Assembly: GCA_900542355.1 (NCBI GenBank)
Contig: UQNE01000008.1
Location: forward strand, 1-64,000
DNA length: 64,000 nt
Direction of reading: 5' to 3'
From: an uncultured Bacteroidales bacterium
Lineage (GTDB): Bacteria; Bacteroidota; Bacteroidia; Bacteroidales; Paludibacteraceae
Shown: positions 15,447 through 23,314 of the stretch, piece after piece
Layout: each line of letters begins with the position of its first letter
Numbering within the stretch: position 1 is the stretch's first letter
The notes under the pieces: generated by a model
What the model was told of the DNA's origin: nothing
Databases searched by the model: none
The model's input: the letters and a program-made list of their open reading frames with translations, nothing else
Made by a program: the position numbers and the translations under genes

Positions 15447-16856
15447 ATGTTACAACAAGATACACTTTTTGCCAATAGATACCAACTGCGCAGTCTGATT
15501 GGGCGCGGTGGTTTTTCGGAGGTTTGGTTAGCACATGATACATGGACCGACCTCGATATTGCTATCAAAGTCTATGCCCCCGGGCAGGGATTGGATAGCG
15601 ACGGACTAAAAGAGTTCTGCCAAGAACTGGCGGGTGTGCACCATCTGACGCACCCCAACTTGCTCAAGCCCGACCATGTGGATCAATGGGAGAATATGCC
15701 CTATCTTATTATGGAGTATTGCCCCAAAGGCGCATTGAATAAACAGGTGGGCAAACTATCTGAGGAACAGGTTTGGAAAGTGCTGCACGATGTAGCAGCA
15801 GGTTTGGCATACCTGCATAGCAAAGATATTGTACACCAAGACATCAAACCCGATAATATCTTGCTTGATGAAAGTGGCAACTATCGTATTACCGATTTTG
15901 GTATCTCTACCAAAGCGCGTACCACGCTACGCAAGAGTATGTTGGGTGCCTCTACATCGGGTGGCACTATGGCATATATGGGTCCTGAGCGTTTCTCGGC
16001 GCAACCTGCACCTACCAAAGCCAGCGACATCTGGTCGTTGGGTGCAATGATCTACGAACTCATCACCGGTGATGTCCCCTTTGGTGAGATTGGCGGAGGA
16101 ATGCAAAAGAATGGTGCAGAGATTCCCGATATAGCAAAGCCTATCTCGCCTGCACTGACGCATACTATCCATCTGATGCTTGCCAAGGAAACTTGGGATA
16201 GACCTACGGCAGAAACGCTTGCTACCTGGGCTGCCAACCCGTCATTGATAAAACCGGTAGAACCGACCAAGTCTGCTTCCGAAGCAACAACCACAGCAGC
16301 GGGCGGGCGTCCTACGACGATGTTCAACCCCGCAGACTTAGCACCCACTACCACCCAACGCCCTACGCAACGCGTTGTTACACCCCCTGTGCAGCCCAAA
16401 CCCCGAGTAAAAACACCATCTGGACCCGACAAGCCAAAGAAAAACAAGGGTATCTTGATATTCTTTATAGCAATCATTGTAATTGTAAGTGGTGTTATTG
16501 CAATAGCAAGTGATGTAACTGAACAAAATCGACAAGAGAGGCAAGCAATTTTGAATAATCATAATACATATGTTACCCGATTTGATAATGCAATAAATGA
16601 GGTAAATATAGATAATTTGGAATCGTTAGACAAGGCCTTAAATAATTTGAAATCAATTAGGACCTGCGAAAATAATCCCAATTATAGAGGATTTTATGTG
16701 TATTCAGATAAGAAGAATACACTAAAGGCGAAGACTAATTCACTTTATGATACTTTATGGAGTAAATATCTACGCGCCCCAATAGGAACTTCTACGGAAG
16801 CAACATTGAAAGAAAAATTGGATTATGTGTCAGGAATACAAAATCAGTTACAATGA
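15447..16856 (+). CDS. membrane-anchored Ser/Thr protein kinase (HQD catalytic loop)
   Basis: A 469-residue Hanks-type kinase. Glycine loop GRGGFS at 19-24, K41 in IAIKVYA, catalytic loop VHQDIKPDN at 129-137 and DFG at 150-152. Arg of HRD is replaced by Gln, so activation-loop phosphorylation control may be relaxed, but Asp, Lys and Asn needed for catalysis are present. A Pro/Thr-rich linker leads to one membrane helix (about residues 332-352, ILIFFIAIIVIVSGVIAI) and an outside region of about 115 residues with no recognised domain. From about 16480 the base composition becomes AT-rich, unlike the kinase part, which suggests the sensor end has changed separately. Its stop overlaps the next start (ATGA). 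Confidence 0.92.
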   Translation: MLQQDTLFANRYQLRSLIGRGGFSEVWLAHDTWTDLDIAIKVYAPGQGLDSDGLKEFCQELAGVHHLTHPNLLKPDHVDQWENMPYLIMEYCPKGALNKQVGKLSEEQVWKVLHDVAAGLAYLHSKDIVHQDIKPDNILLDESGNYRITDFGISTKARTTLRKSMLGASTSGGTMAYMGPERFSAQPAPTKASDIWSLGAMIYELITGDVPFGEIGGGMQKNGAEIPDIAKPISPALTHTIHLMLAKETWDRPTAETLATWAANPSLIKPVEPTKSASEATTTAAGGRPTTMFNPADLAPTTTQRPTQRVVTPPVQPKPRVKTPSGPDKPKKNKGILIFFIAIIVIVSGVIAIASDVTEQNRQERQAILNNHNTYVTRFDNAINEVNIDNLESLDKALNNLKSIRTCENNPNYRGFYVYSDKKNTLKAKTNSLYDTLWSKYLRAPIGTSTEATLKEKLDYVSGIQNQLQ

Positions 16857-18397
16857 TGAAACATGTATATGCACTATGGCATTCAACACTTGTTCTGTTA
16901 GTGTTGTGCCCGATGGTATTATTTGCAGATGAGACTTGTAATGAGGCTTTAGTAGAAGGAAAACAAAAGTATAATGCCAGGAATTATCAGAAAGCAAAAG
17001 AACTCTTCCAATTCGTACAGTCAGAATGTGGAAATTCTTACGGGGATGCTCAAAGTTGGATCAATAAGTGCAATGAGGCATTAACACCAAGATTGTCGGT
17101 ATCAAATAGTAATCTCTCCTTTTCTTCCTCAGGTGGGACACAATCGATTATGGTTTCAAGTAATCGTAGTTGGAGTCTCGGTGCCACCAACTCGCAGATG
17201 TTCTCTGTATCGTATTATGGCAATACTATTACAGTACGCTGTTACGAAAATACAGGAACGAGTAGCAGAAACGATTATTTTATAGTGCGAGCAACAGATG
17301 GAAGTAAATCTGTTCGTGTCAATGTTTCACAAAATGCTGCGCAAACTTCATTGTCTGTATCTAAGACCTCCATTTCGTGTTCTGCTTCAGGAACTACTGA
17401 ATACATTACGGTTTATTCTAGTACCGCTTGGCAGATTGAATATGCGAGTGGTACAATGTACTCGGTTACGCGTAATGGAAATACACTTACTGTGAAAATA
17501 AATGCAAATAGTACATCGACAAGTCGTAATGATTATTTCAATGTGAAAACTTCGGATGGACGATTTACGCAAAAGATCTCACTTTCTCAAACAGGTCGTG
17601 TCGCACAGGGTGGTTCTACCAATAGTACAAGTTCTTCTTCCAATACCACAGCCTCTTACCTTCGTGTAGATAAGGACTATGTTTCTACTAGTTCGTATGG
17701 CACAACGGCATATATAGTGGTTAGTAGTAATCGTTCGTGGGAAGTAAGGTATCCTGCGGGAAGTATGTATTCCGTAACCCGTAGTGAAAACATATTGAAA
17801 GTAACGATCAATCAAAATACAACGGCATCTCCTCGCTCTGACTTTTTCTATGTGCAATTAACTGATGGCAGTAAACAAATCAAGATTTCCTTGTATCAAT
17901 CTGCGAATACATTGGCTCGTACTACATATTCAAACAACAATAGTAGTTATTCTACTAATCATACTTACCAAAGTCCATATCGCAAGTATGTTAATACGAA
18001 TGGTTTATTTGAGGTTACATGGTTTGGTATGGGGGCAGGTATTGGAACAGGAGCAGGATTTTCTATGTCTGCCTTCCGAATGCGACTAGGACCGGTAGAG
18101 TTGCGACCTATGGATATTAGTTTTAACTACGATTTTATCGAGGATGACCTGCTCTATTCTTATCAACCATCTCTCGATTTCCTTATTCCGGTTTCAAGTA
18201 CTTGGACAACATATTTTGGTATAGGACCATCGTATATGTTATCTATGCTATCACAAACAGGATATAATCGTTGGTGGTTTAATGTAGAAGCTGGTGCACA
18301 TTATCATTGGGGGTATGCTGCTTCATCCGATTTTTATTTACGATATGATGGTATGTTTACAATCGGGGTTACTATTCAGTGGTCAACGCAGTGGTAA
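16853..18397 (+). CDS. secreted protein with three BACON domains and a C-terminal barrel-like region
   Basis: A 514-residue protein with a signal peptide (about 1-25). Residues 26-80 look like one TPR-type helical pair (CNEALVEGKQKYNARNYQKA). Three BACON repeats follow, about 86-166, 170-252 and 268-352, each with the pattern LSVSxxxLSxSSSGGT, SSNRSW, MYSVTRxGNxLTV, S-RxDYFxV and a closing S-Q. After a Tyr/Asn/Ser linker, residues about 385-514 are strand-rich and end in GVTIQWSTQW, like a small outer-membrane barrel. BACON domains occur mainly in Bacteroidetes secreted proteins and may bind carbohydrate or protein. The 4-bp overlap with the kinase gene argues for coupled expression. Confidence 0.85.
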   Translation: MMKHVYALWHSTLVLLVLCPMVLFADETCNEALVEGKQKYNARNYQKAKELFQFVQSECGNSYGDAQSWINKCNEALTPRLSVSNSNLSFSSSGGTQSIMVSSNRSWSLGATNSQMFSVSYYGNTITVRCYENTGTSSRNDYFIVRATDGSKSVRVNVSQNAAQTSLSVSKTSISCSASGTTEYITVYSSTAWQIEYASGTMYSVTRNGNTLTVKINANSTSTSRNDYFNVKTSDGRFTQKISLSQTGRVAQGGSTNSTSSSSNTTASYLRVDKDYVSTSSYGTTAYIVVSSNRSWEVRYPAGSMYSVTRSENILKVTINQNTTASPRSDFFYVQLTDGSKQIKISLYQSANTLARTTYSNNNSSYSTNHTYQSPYRKYVNTNGLFEVTWFGMGAGIGTGAGFSMSAFRMRLGPVELRPMDISFNYDFIEDDLLYSYQPSLDFLIPVSSTWTTYFGIGPSYMLSMLSQTGYNRWWFNVEAGAHYHWGYAASSDFYLRYDGMFTIGVTIQWSTQW

Positions 18398-18427
18398 TAT
18401 ACAATATAAAAAATATATAGTACTGAT

Positions 18428-20056
18428 ATGAAACGCTACATATTATTTTTAGTGGCACTCTGCATGTCGGGGATGTCGCTTATGGCGCAGCAGACTGCGC
18501 AGATTCAACAGTTGATAGACAGTGCATGCTATGACCAAGCCGTGCAACTCTGCACTACCGAACTGAAACAATACCCCAAGAACGGGACACTCTATCGGCA
18601 GCGGGCATTGGCTAACTTGATGCAAGAGCAGTACGGAAAGGCATTGCAGGATATGGATATGCTCCTTAAGTATGCCAAGACATCGGGTTGGTCGGTGAGC
18701 GAGATATACATGCTGCGGGCAGTTATCTATTATCAGATAAAGGACTATACACAGTCTATTGCCGACTGCACAACCGCCATCAAGAAAGACAAGAAAAACG
18801 ATAAGGCTTATGCGCAGAGAGGCGCACTCTACTATGAGGTGGAGAACTATTCCTCCGCATTGGCAGATTACCAAGCAGCAAGCCAACTGTCGCCTACGGA
18901 CGATGATTACCTTGTAGAGGTAGCACGCTGTATGCTCCAACTACACAGAGAAGCCGAAGCCCGCACTATGCTCACCTCTATCACCTTACTCTATCCCCAC
19001 AACGCTGAGGCTTGGCGATTGTCTGCCGTGTCGGCTATGCTATCGGGCGAAACCACTAAGTTTATCGACCAATACATCCATTACCTTGACCTCAACTATG
19101 AGCAGACGGGGCAATGGGGTGATACCGATTTGCTCGTTTCTACGGCGCAAAAAGATTATGCTTATTTGCTCAGTGCCGTCAGCAAGCAAATAAACAGCCT
19201 TACCGACTATCCGCAGGCGTTCTATAAGGGTGTGCGCGTGCGGGTGTATATGGAAAAAGGGTATTACGCAGATGCCGTTGGCGAACTGAATCGTATGGAG
19301 AAAGAGGAGAACGAACCTAATCCGTTTATCCTTGCCAACCGGGCGGAGTGCTACCAAAATATGTATCAATATCGTAAGGCAGTAACCGATTATAATGCGT
19401 TGATTCAATACAATAGCGACTACCTATTCGGGTACTTGCAGCGTGGTGCCTGCTATGCTTCGTTGGGGCAGTACGAGAAGGCAATCAGCGATTATACCCA
19501 CATCATCGAGAATAGTCCTTCCTATACTATGGCATACTATGCGCGGGCTGTGGCACATACGGAACAACATAACTACGATGACGCGCTCGCCGATGTATCT
19601 CGCTGTATTGAGTTGTCGCCTTCAGCAAGGGCCTATTTCTTGCGTGGCAGGTTGCAGTTGATACAGGGCGATACGGCAAAAGCGACTGCCGATTTTGAGC
19701 AGGTGTTGCCCATCGATACCACTACTGCCGGGTCGGTGCGCCAGTATGCGCTCCATTATCTTGGTCAAGACTCTGCAGCGTTGGCGTGGATGGACAATAT
19801 CTTGGTAGATTATCCAAGCGAGGGTAACTACTACGATGCGGCTTGCCTCAATGCGCTGATGGGGCGCACAGAGCAAGCATTGACTGCGCTCGATAAAGCC
19901 CTGTCGATGGGATATAAGGACTATTTCCATATCTCTATTGATATCGACCTCGATGCTATCCGCAATTTGCCGCGCTTTGCGGAGATACTCAATAAGTATC
20001 GACAGCAAGAGGTGCAAAGCAAGTTCGATTTGCTCAAAGAGAGTAAGCCCGAATAA
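18428..20056 (+). CDS. secreted TPR-repeat protein
   Basis: A 542-residue protein with a signal peptide (MKRYILFLVALCMSGMSLMA, then Q). It consists of tetratricopeptide repeats; clear units include YPKNGTLYRQRALANLMQEQ, YAQRGALYYEVENYSSALAD, FGYLQRGACYASLGQYEKAI, AYYARAVAHTEQHNYDDALA and AYFLRGRLQLIQGDTAKATA. The C-terminal part (CLNALMGRTEQALTALDKAL, then FHISIDIDLDAIRNLPRF) matches periplasmic TPR proteins with a fixed end cap. It probably scaffolds protein contacts in the periplasm. It ends the phospho-signalling cluster and is followed by a strong terminator at 20076-20118. Confidence 0.9.
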   Translation: MKRYILFLVALCMSGMSLMAQQTAQIQQLIDSACYDQAVQLCTTELKQYPKNGTLYRQRALANLMQEQYGKALQDMDMLLKYAKTSGWSVSEIYMLRAVIYYQIKDYTQSIADCTTAIKKDKKNDKAYAQRGALYYEVENYSSALADYQAASQLSPTDDDYLVEVARCMLQLHREAEARTMLTSITLLYPHNAEAWRLSAVSAMLSGETTKFIDQYIHYLDLNYEQTGQWGDTDLLVSTAQKDYAYLLSAVSKQINSLTDYPQAFYKGVRVRVYMEKGYYADAVGELNRMEKEENEPNPFILANRAECYQNMYQYRKAVTDYNALIQYNSDYLFGYLQRGACYASLGQYEKAISDYTHIIENSPSYTMAYYARAVAHTEQHNYDDALADVSRCIELSPSARAYFLRGRLQLIQGDTAKATADFEQVLPIDTTTAGSVRQYALHYLGQDSAALAWMDNILVDYPSEGNYYDAACLNALMGRTEQALTALDKALSMGYKDYFHISIDIDLDAIRNLPRFAEILNKYRQQEVQSKFDLLKESKPE

Positions 20057-20075
20057 GATAGCCCCCTATACAACA

Positions 20076-20118
20076 AATCAGCCAACGAGTGAAGGCTCGT
20101 TGGCTGATTGTGTTTTTG
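20076..20118. terminator. intrinsic terminator between convergent genes
   Basis: AATCAGCCAACGAG pairs perfectly with CTCGTTGGCTGATT across a 5-nt loop, followed by a T-rich stretch. It ends the cluster and may also serve the glycosyltransferase gene from the other strand. Confidence 0.88.
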
Positions 20119-20170
20119 AGATGTGCGCTTTGTAATGTGCTTAGAATCGCTGTGACTAAAACCTGCGCAA

Positions 20171-20240
20171 TTAGAACTGCTGTCTAACGAGGTGACCGTT
20201 GTGCTATTAGAACTGCTGTTTGATGAGGTAGTCGTTGCGC
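20171..20240 (-). repeat. tandem duplication of the 3' end of the glycosyltransferase gene
   Basis: A 34-bp stretch occurs at 20207-20240 (the coding end, giving QSRNDYLIKQQF and stop) and again at 20171-20204, offset by 36 bp, with about seven differences. Both begin TTAGAACTGCTGT on the plus strand. The outer copy lies after the stop and would also encode a QQF-stop ending. Confidence 0.8.
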
Positions 20241-21181
20241 GATTGAGAGTTGCGGATGATGAGTTCACCAAGGAAACCGGCTAAGAAAAGCATACAGCCC
20301 AATATCATCATCAGTATGGCAATGTGGAAATACGGATTCGTACCCAGCAACATCGCATGCACGCCGTGCGACAGGGCATACAACTTCATCGATGCCACCA
20401 CAATCACCGCTATCAGGCCTATCAAAAACATCAGCGAACCTATCAGTCCGAAGAAATGCATCGGCTGCTTGCCAAACTTATTCAGGAACCATAGCGTCAT
20501 CAAATCCAAATAGCCGTTGATGAATCGATTCATACCGAATTTCGATACGCCGAACTCTCGCTTGTGGTGCACCACCACTTTCTCGCCAATCTTGGTGAAC
20601 CCGGCGTTCTTTGCCAAATAGGGGATGTATCGGTGCATCTCCGAGAAGACCTCGATATTCTTCACCACCTCTTTGCGATAGGCTTTCAGTCCGCAGTTCA
20701 TGTCGTGCAGTTGGATGCCCGTTACTCGCCTTGCCGTGGCGTTGAATAGTTTGCTCGGCAGATTCTTGGTCAGTTTGTTGTCGTAGCGTTTCTTCTTCCA
20801 TCCGGACACCAGGTCGAAGCCGTCCTCGGTAATCATTCGGTATAGTTCGGGTATCTCGTCGGGCGAGTCTTGCAGGTCGGCATCCATCGTGATGACCACC
20901 TCGCCTTGCGCAGCCTGAAAACCGCAGTACAGGGCTGCCGATTTGCCATAGTTGCGCCTAAAGCAGATAGCGTGCACCTCGTGCGTACCGGCTTTGCTCT
21001 GCGCATCCGCCTTGGCTTTGAGCGATTGAATCACTTGCCACGACTCGTCGGTGCTACCATCGTTCACAAAGATAACCTCGTAGGAGAACTGATGCTCCGT
21101 CATCACTTTGGCTATCCATTCGTATAGTTTAGGCAGCGACTCTGCCTCGTTGTAGAGGGGGATTACTACACTTATATCCAT
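20207..21181 (-). CDS. family 2 glycosyltransferase with two C-terminal membrane helices
   Basis: A 324-residue protein of the DPM1 / undecaprenyl-phosphate glycosyltransferase type. ISVVIPLYNEAESLPKL opens the GT-A fold, FVNDGSTDESW follows, and DADLQDSPDEIP supplies the DxD metal/nucleotide site. HDMNCGLKAYRKEV and GVSKFGMNRFINGYLDLMTLWF are typical of the family. Two membrane helices lie at about 236-262 and 277-303. Such enzymes transfer a sugar to or from a polyprenyl phosphate carrier; the sugar cannot be told. The ATG at 21181 is chosen because the family begins there and the promoter at 21226-21256 lies just upstream; the longer frame to 21289 would begin before the promoter. Confidence 0.9.
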   Translation of the reverse strand: MDISVVIPLYNEAESLPKLYEWIAKVMTEHQFSYEVIFVNDGSTDESWQVIQSLKAKADAQSKAGTHEVHAICFRRNYGKSAALYCGFQAAQGEVVITMDADLQDSPDEIPELYRMITEDGFDLVSGWKKKRYDNKLTKNLPSKLFNATARRVTGIQLHDMNCGLKAYRKEVVKNIEVFSEMHRYIPYLAKNAGFTKIGEKVVVHHKREFGVSKFGMNRFINGYLDLMTLWFLNKFGKQPMHFFGLIGSLMFLIGLIAVIVVASMKLYALSHGVHAMLLGTNPYFHIAILMMILGCMLFLAGFLGELIIRNSQSRNDYLIKQQF

Positions 21182-21225
21182 TATCCAATTCGTTTTTGCG
21201 TTTTCGTTTTGCGTTGAATAGACTG

Positions 21226-21256
21226 CAAAGATACTGCTTTTTGCGCAACTATGCAA
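21226..21256 (-). promoter_or_regulatory. promoter of the glycosyltransferase gene
   Basis: On the minus strand TTG (21254-21256), a 20-bp spacer and TATCTTTG (21226-21233). Confidence 0.75.
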
Positions 21257-21278
21257 ATAAAATGCAATTTCTCCGGGG

Positions 21279-21589
21279 AACCGCACCAAAATTGTACATC
21301 GCAGTTCTATGTGTGGTATGCCACGGTTCTCCGTTAGATGGAAGAAAGGGTATGGAAAATTAGAAACCTTTTTTAATACTTCTAAGAGTATTACGAGAGT
21401 AGTGTCAGGGTATTATTAGGGTATTATCGGGTTCGCTTAACAACATACTAATCACATACTAATCACATACTAATTACCTACTACGGTTGGGGCGCAGACA
21501 GCAGCAAAACAGGGCGCAAACTATGGAATAAAAAGATAAAAATAAGACAAAATAAGACACGAACAGGATAGAGAGCGGGGATAAGAAAT
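21279..21589. repeat. ~300-bp dispersed non-coding element, copy 1
   Basis: About 311 bp that aligns along its whole length with 37026-37317 at roughly 85% identity by eye. It begins AACCGCACCAAAATTG, passes through TTAGAAACCTTTTTTAATAC, GGTATTATCGGGTTCGCTTA, three 11-bp iterons (ACATACTAATC, near 21440-21475) and CAGCAGCAAAAC, and ends GGGGATAAGAAAT. Copy 1 has about 22 extra bp containing a second GGGTATTAT unit. Indels are not multiples of three and no shared frame exists, so it is not protein-coding. Both copies abut the promoter of a minus-strand gene, on its upstream side. Confidence 0.85.
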
Positions 21590-21638
21590 CGAGATAAAAC
21601 GAAACAGGGAATTTAAGTGATTAAGAGACACACGGGGA

Positions 21639-21700
21639 TGGCAACCGCACCTAAATTGTACATTGCGGTTCTATGTGTGCTATGGTTATCCGTTAATTGC
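21639..21700. repeat. partial third copy of the ~300-bp element (left end only)
   Basis: GGCAACCGCACCTAAATTG and the following CATTGCGGTTCTATGTGTG match the first 60 bp of the elements at 21279 and 37026, in the same orientation, and then diverge. Confidence 0.7.
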
Positions 21701-22109
21701 TCTGATTATTCTCTATGCATGGCATTAAACTCCCAGTAAAACTATTTCCTTAGTCCCGAATGCAGAGAATGCATTATCGGCGCAAGTAATGGTTAGAATG
21801 TAGAGAAGGCTGCTGCGCAGGTTGGTTCTCCGATAAGACTACCCCATTGTGTCCACGGACTTATGGGGACTATAGAATATCGGGTAATTGACGATTGTTA
21901 AAATAGTTGGTGGAATGGTCTTAGGTCTCGACAAGGTTTCGACAAAGTCGGCTTGGAGACGAAATAACAAAATGTCAGAAATAGAGCAAAAAGTGCGTAA
22001 AAATAATAAGGAATATACCCGAAAAGATAGAATGCAACCGAGTTGCAGAGATATTGTTGTACCTTTGCAGCGGAAAAATGGAACAGTAGGAATAAAAATA
22101 CATAAATCG
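21701..22109. other. spacer before the metal-efflux operon
   Basis: No gene was recognised; the open frame from 21888 into the adaptor gene lacks family similarity before 22110. A motif GTCTTAGGTCTCGA plus AGGTTTCGACAA at 21918-21945 recurs inverted at 56017-56044. TACCTTTG at 22060-22067 is a likely -7 box for the adaptor gene; its -33 box is poor. Confidence 0.45.
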
Positions 22110-23297
22110 ATGAAGATACATACAATCGTTTTTGCCACATTGGCATACACAGTTTTTGCGCTGACGGGGTGCAGCGAGCATGGGCACACACATAGCGACC
22201 ACGAGCACGAGCATTGTGAGCATACGAACCACGATCACGACCACTCCGACGCCGACCACCACGAGCATCAGCCCGGCGAGATAGTGTTCTCGCCCGAGAA
22301 AGCCGCAGCGGTAGGGTTGCAGACCGAGGAGGTGCAGGTCGCACCCTTCGAGGAGGCACTGAAAGTCTCGGGACGAATTACGACGCCTGCCAACAAGACC
22401 CAATCGGTGGTAGCGGCGATGAGCGGTGTGATAGAGATGCAGCGTGCGCTCAACGAGGGCACGGCGGTGCGTCGGGGAGAGATACTGGCGCATATCTCGC
22501 TGGCGAGTATGGCGGCTGCCGACCCCGTGGAGACGGCACGCATTCAGTACGAGACCGCCAAGAAAGAGTACGAGCGGGCGCAGAGCCTGACCAACAGTCA
22601 AATTGTGTCGGCGCAGGAGATGGAGCAGATCACGCTGCGCTACCGCACCGCCAAGACACAGTACGAGGCATTGCAGGGCAAGAAAGCCGCCGACGGATGT
22701 ATCGAGATACGCGCGGGGCAGGACGGCTATGTGAGCGGGTTGAGTTTCGGCAACGGTGACTATGTGGAGGCGGGACAGGCGTTGTTCAGTATCAGTCAGA
22801 CGCAGCAACTGTTGCTCGAGGTATCCGTTCCCGAACGCCACTGGGGGCGGCTTAGCAGTGTGCGCAGTGCGAACTTCATACCCGCCTACAGCGAGACCAC
22901 CTACCGCTTGGCGGATATGAACGGGCGTCTGCTGTCGGTGGGCAAGATGTCGGGCGAGCAGTCGGGCTATGTGCCGGTGGTGTTCAGTTTCGACAACAAG
23001 GCGGGCTTGGTCTCCGGCGCGTATGCCGATGTCTATCTGCTCTTGTCGGACAAGCAAGACGCCATCTCCATCCCCCTTTCTGCGCTCACCGAGGAGCAGG
23101 GAATCCTATATGTATATGTGCAGCAAGACGAGGACTGCTACAAGAAACGCGAGGTAACTACGGGCGATAGCAACGGCGAGCGCGTGCTGGTCAAGCGAGG
23201 CTTGCAGCCGGGCGAACGCGTGGTAACGAAGGCTGCCCTCCAAGTGAAACTGGCAGGCAGTGCCACCGTCATACCCGGCCATACCCACAACCACTAA
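22110..23297 (+). CDS. efflux RND transporter periplasmic adaptor (CusB/CzcB-like)
   Basis: A 395-residue membrane-fusion lipoprotein. The signal peptide ends in LTGC (lipidated Cys at about residue 21). Residues 22-53 are extremely His/Asp/Glu-rich (GHTHSDHEHEH and similar), a likely metal-binding tail. Then come the biotinyl-lipoyl half (SGVIEMQRALNEGTAVRRGEILAHI), a coiled-coil hairpin (YETAKKEYERAQSLTNSQIVSAQEM), the second lipoyl half (GYVSGLSFGNGDYVEAGQALF) and a beta-barrel and membrane-proximal end (GLQPGERVVTKAALQVKLAGS); another His-rich tail, HTHNH, closes it. ATG 22110 is chosen over the earlier frame because the signal peptide starts there. With the RND pump and TolC protein downstream it should export a heavy metal cation. 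Confidence 0.92.
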   Translation: MKIHTIVFATLAYTVFALTGCSEHGHTHSDHEHEHCEHTNHDHDHSDADHHEHQPGEIVFSPEKAAAVGLQTEEVQVAPFEEALKVSGRITTPANKTQSVVAAMSGVIEMQRALNEGTAVRRGEILAHISLASMAAADPVETARIQYETAKKEYERAQSLTNSQIVSAQEMEQITLRYRTAKTQYEALQGKKAADGCIEIRAGQDGYVSGLSFGNGDYVEAGQALFSISQTQQLLLEVSVPERHWGRLSSVRSANFIPAYSETTYRLADMNGRLLSVGKMSGEQSGYVPVVFSFDNKAGLVSGAYADVYLLLSDKQDAISIPLSALTEEQGILYVYVQQDEDCYKKREVTTGDSNGERVLVKRGLQPGERVVTKAALQVKLAGSATVIPGHTHNH

Positions 23298-23314
23298 CCT
23301 ATCAATCAAAGAAT

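Noticed and set aside
9326..20056. Type VI secretion-linked PpkA/PppA/Fha module
   Set aside because: No T6SS structural genes (sheath, VgrG, TssJ/K/L/M) occur anywhere in the window.
20057..20206. Minus-strand frame at 19921-20271 as a gene
   Set aside because: Ser/Thr/Asn-rich shadow translation produced by the terminator and the duplicated gene end.
21440..21475. Short CRISPR-like array (ACATACTAATC repeats)
   Set aside because: Units are adjacent 11-mers without spacers and belong to the dispersed element.
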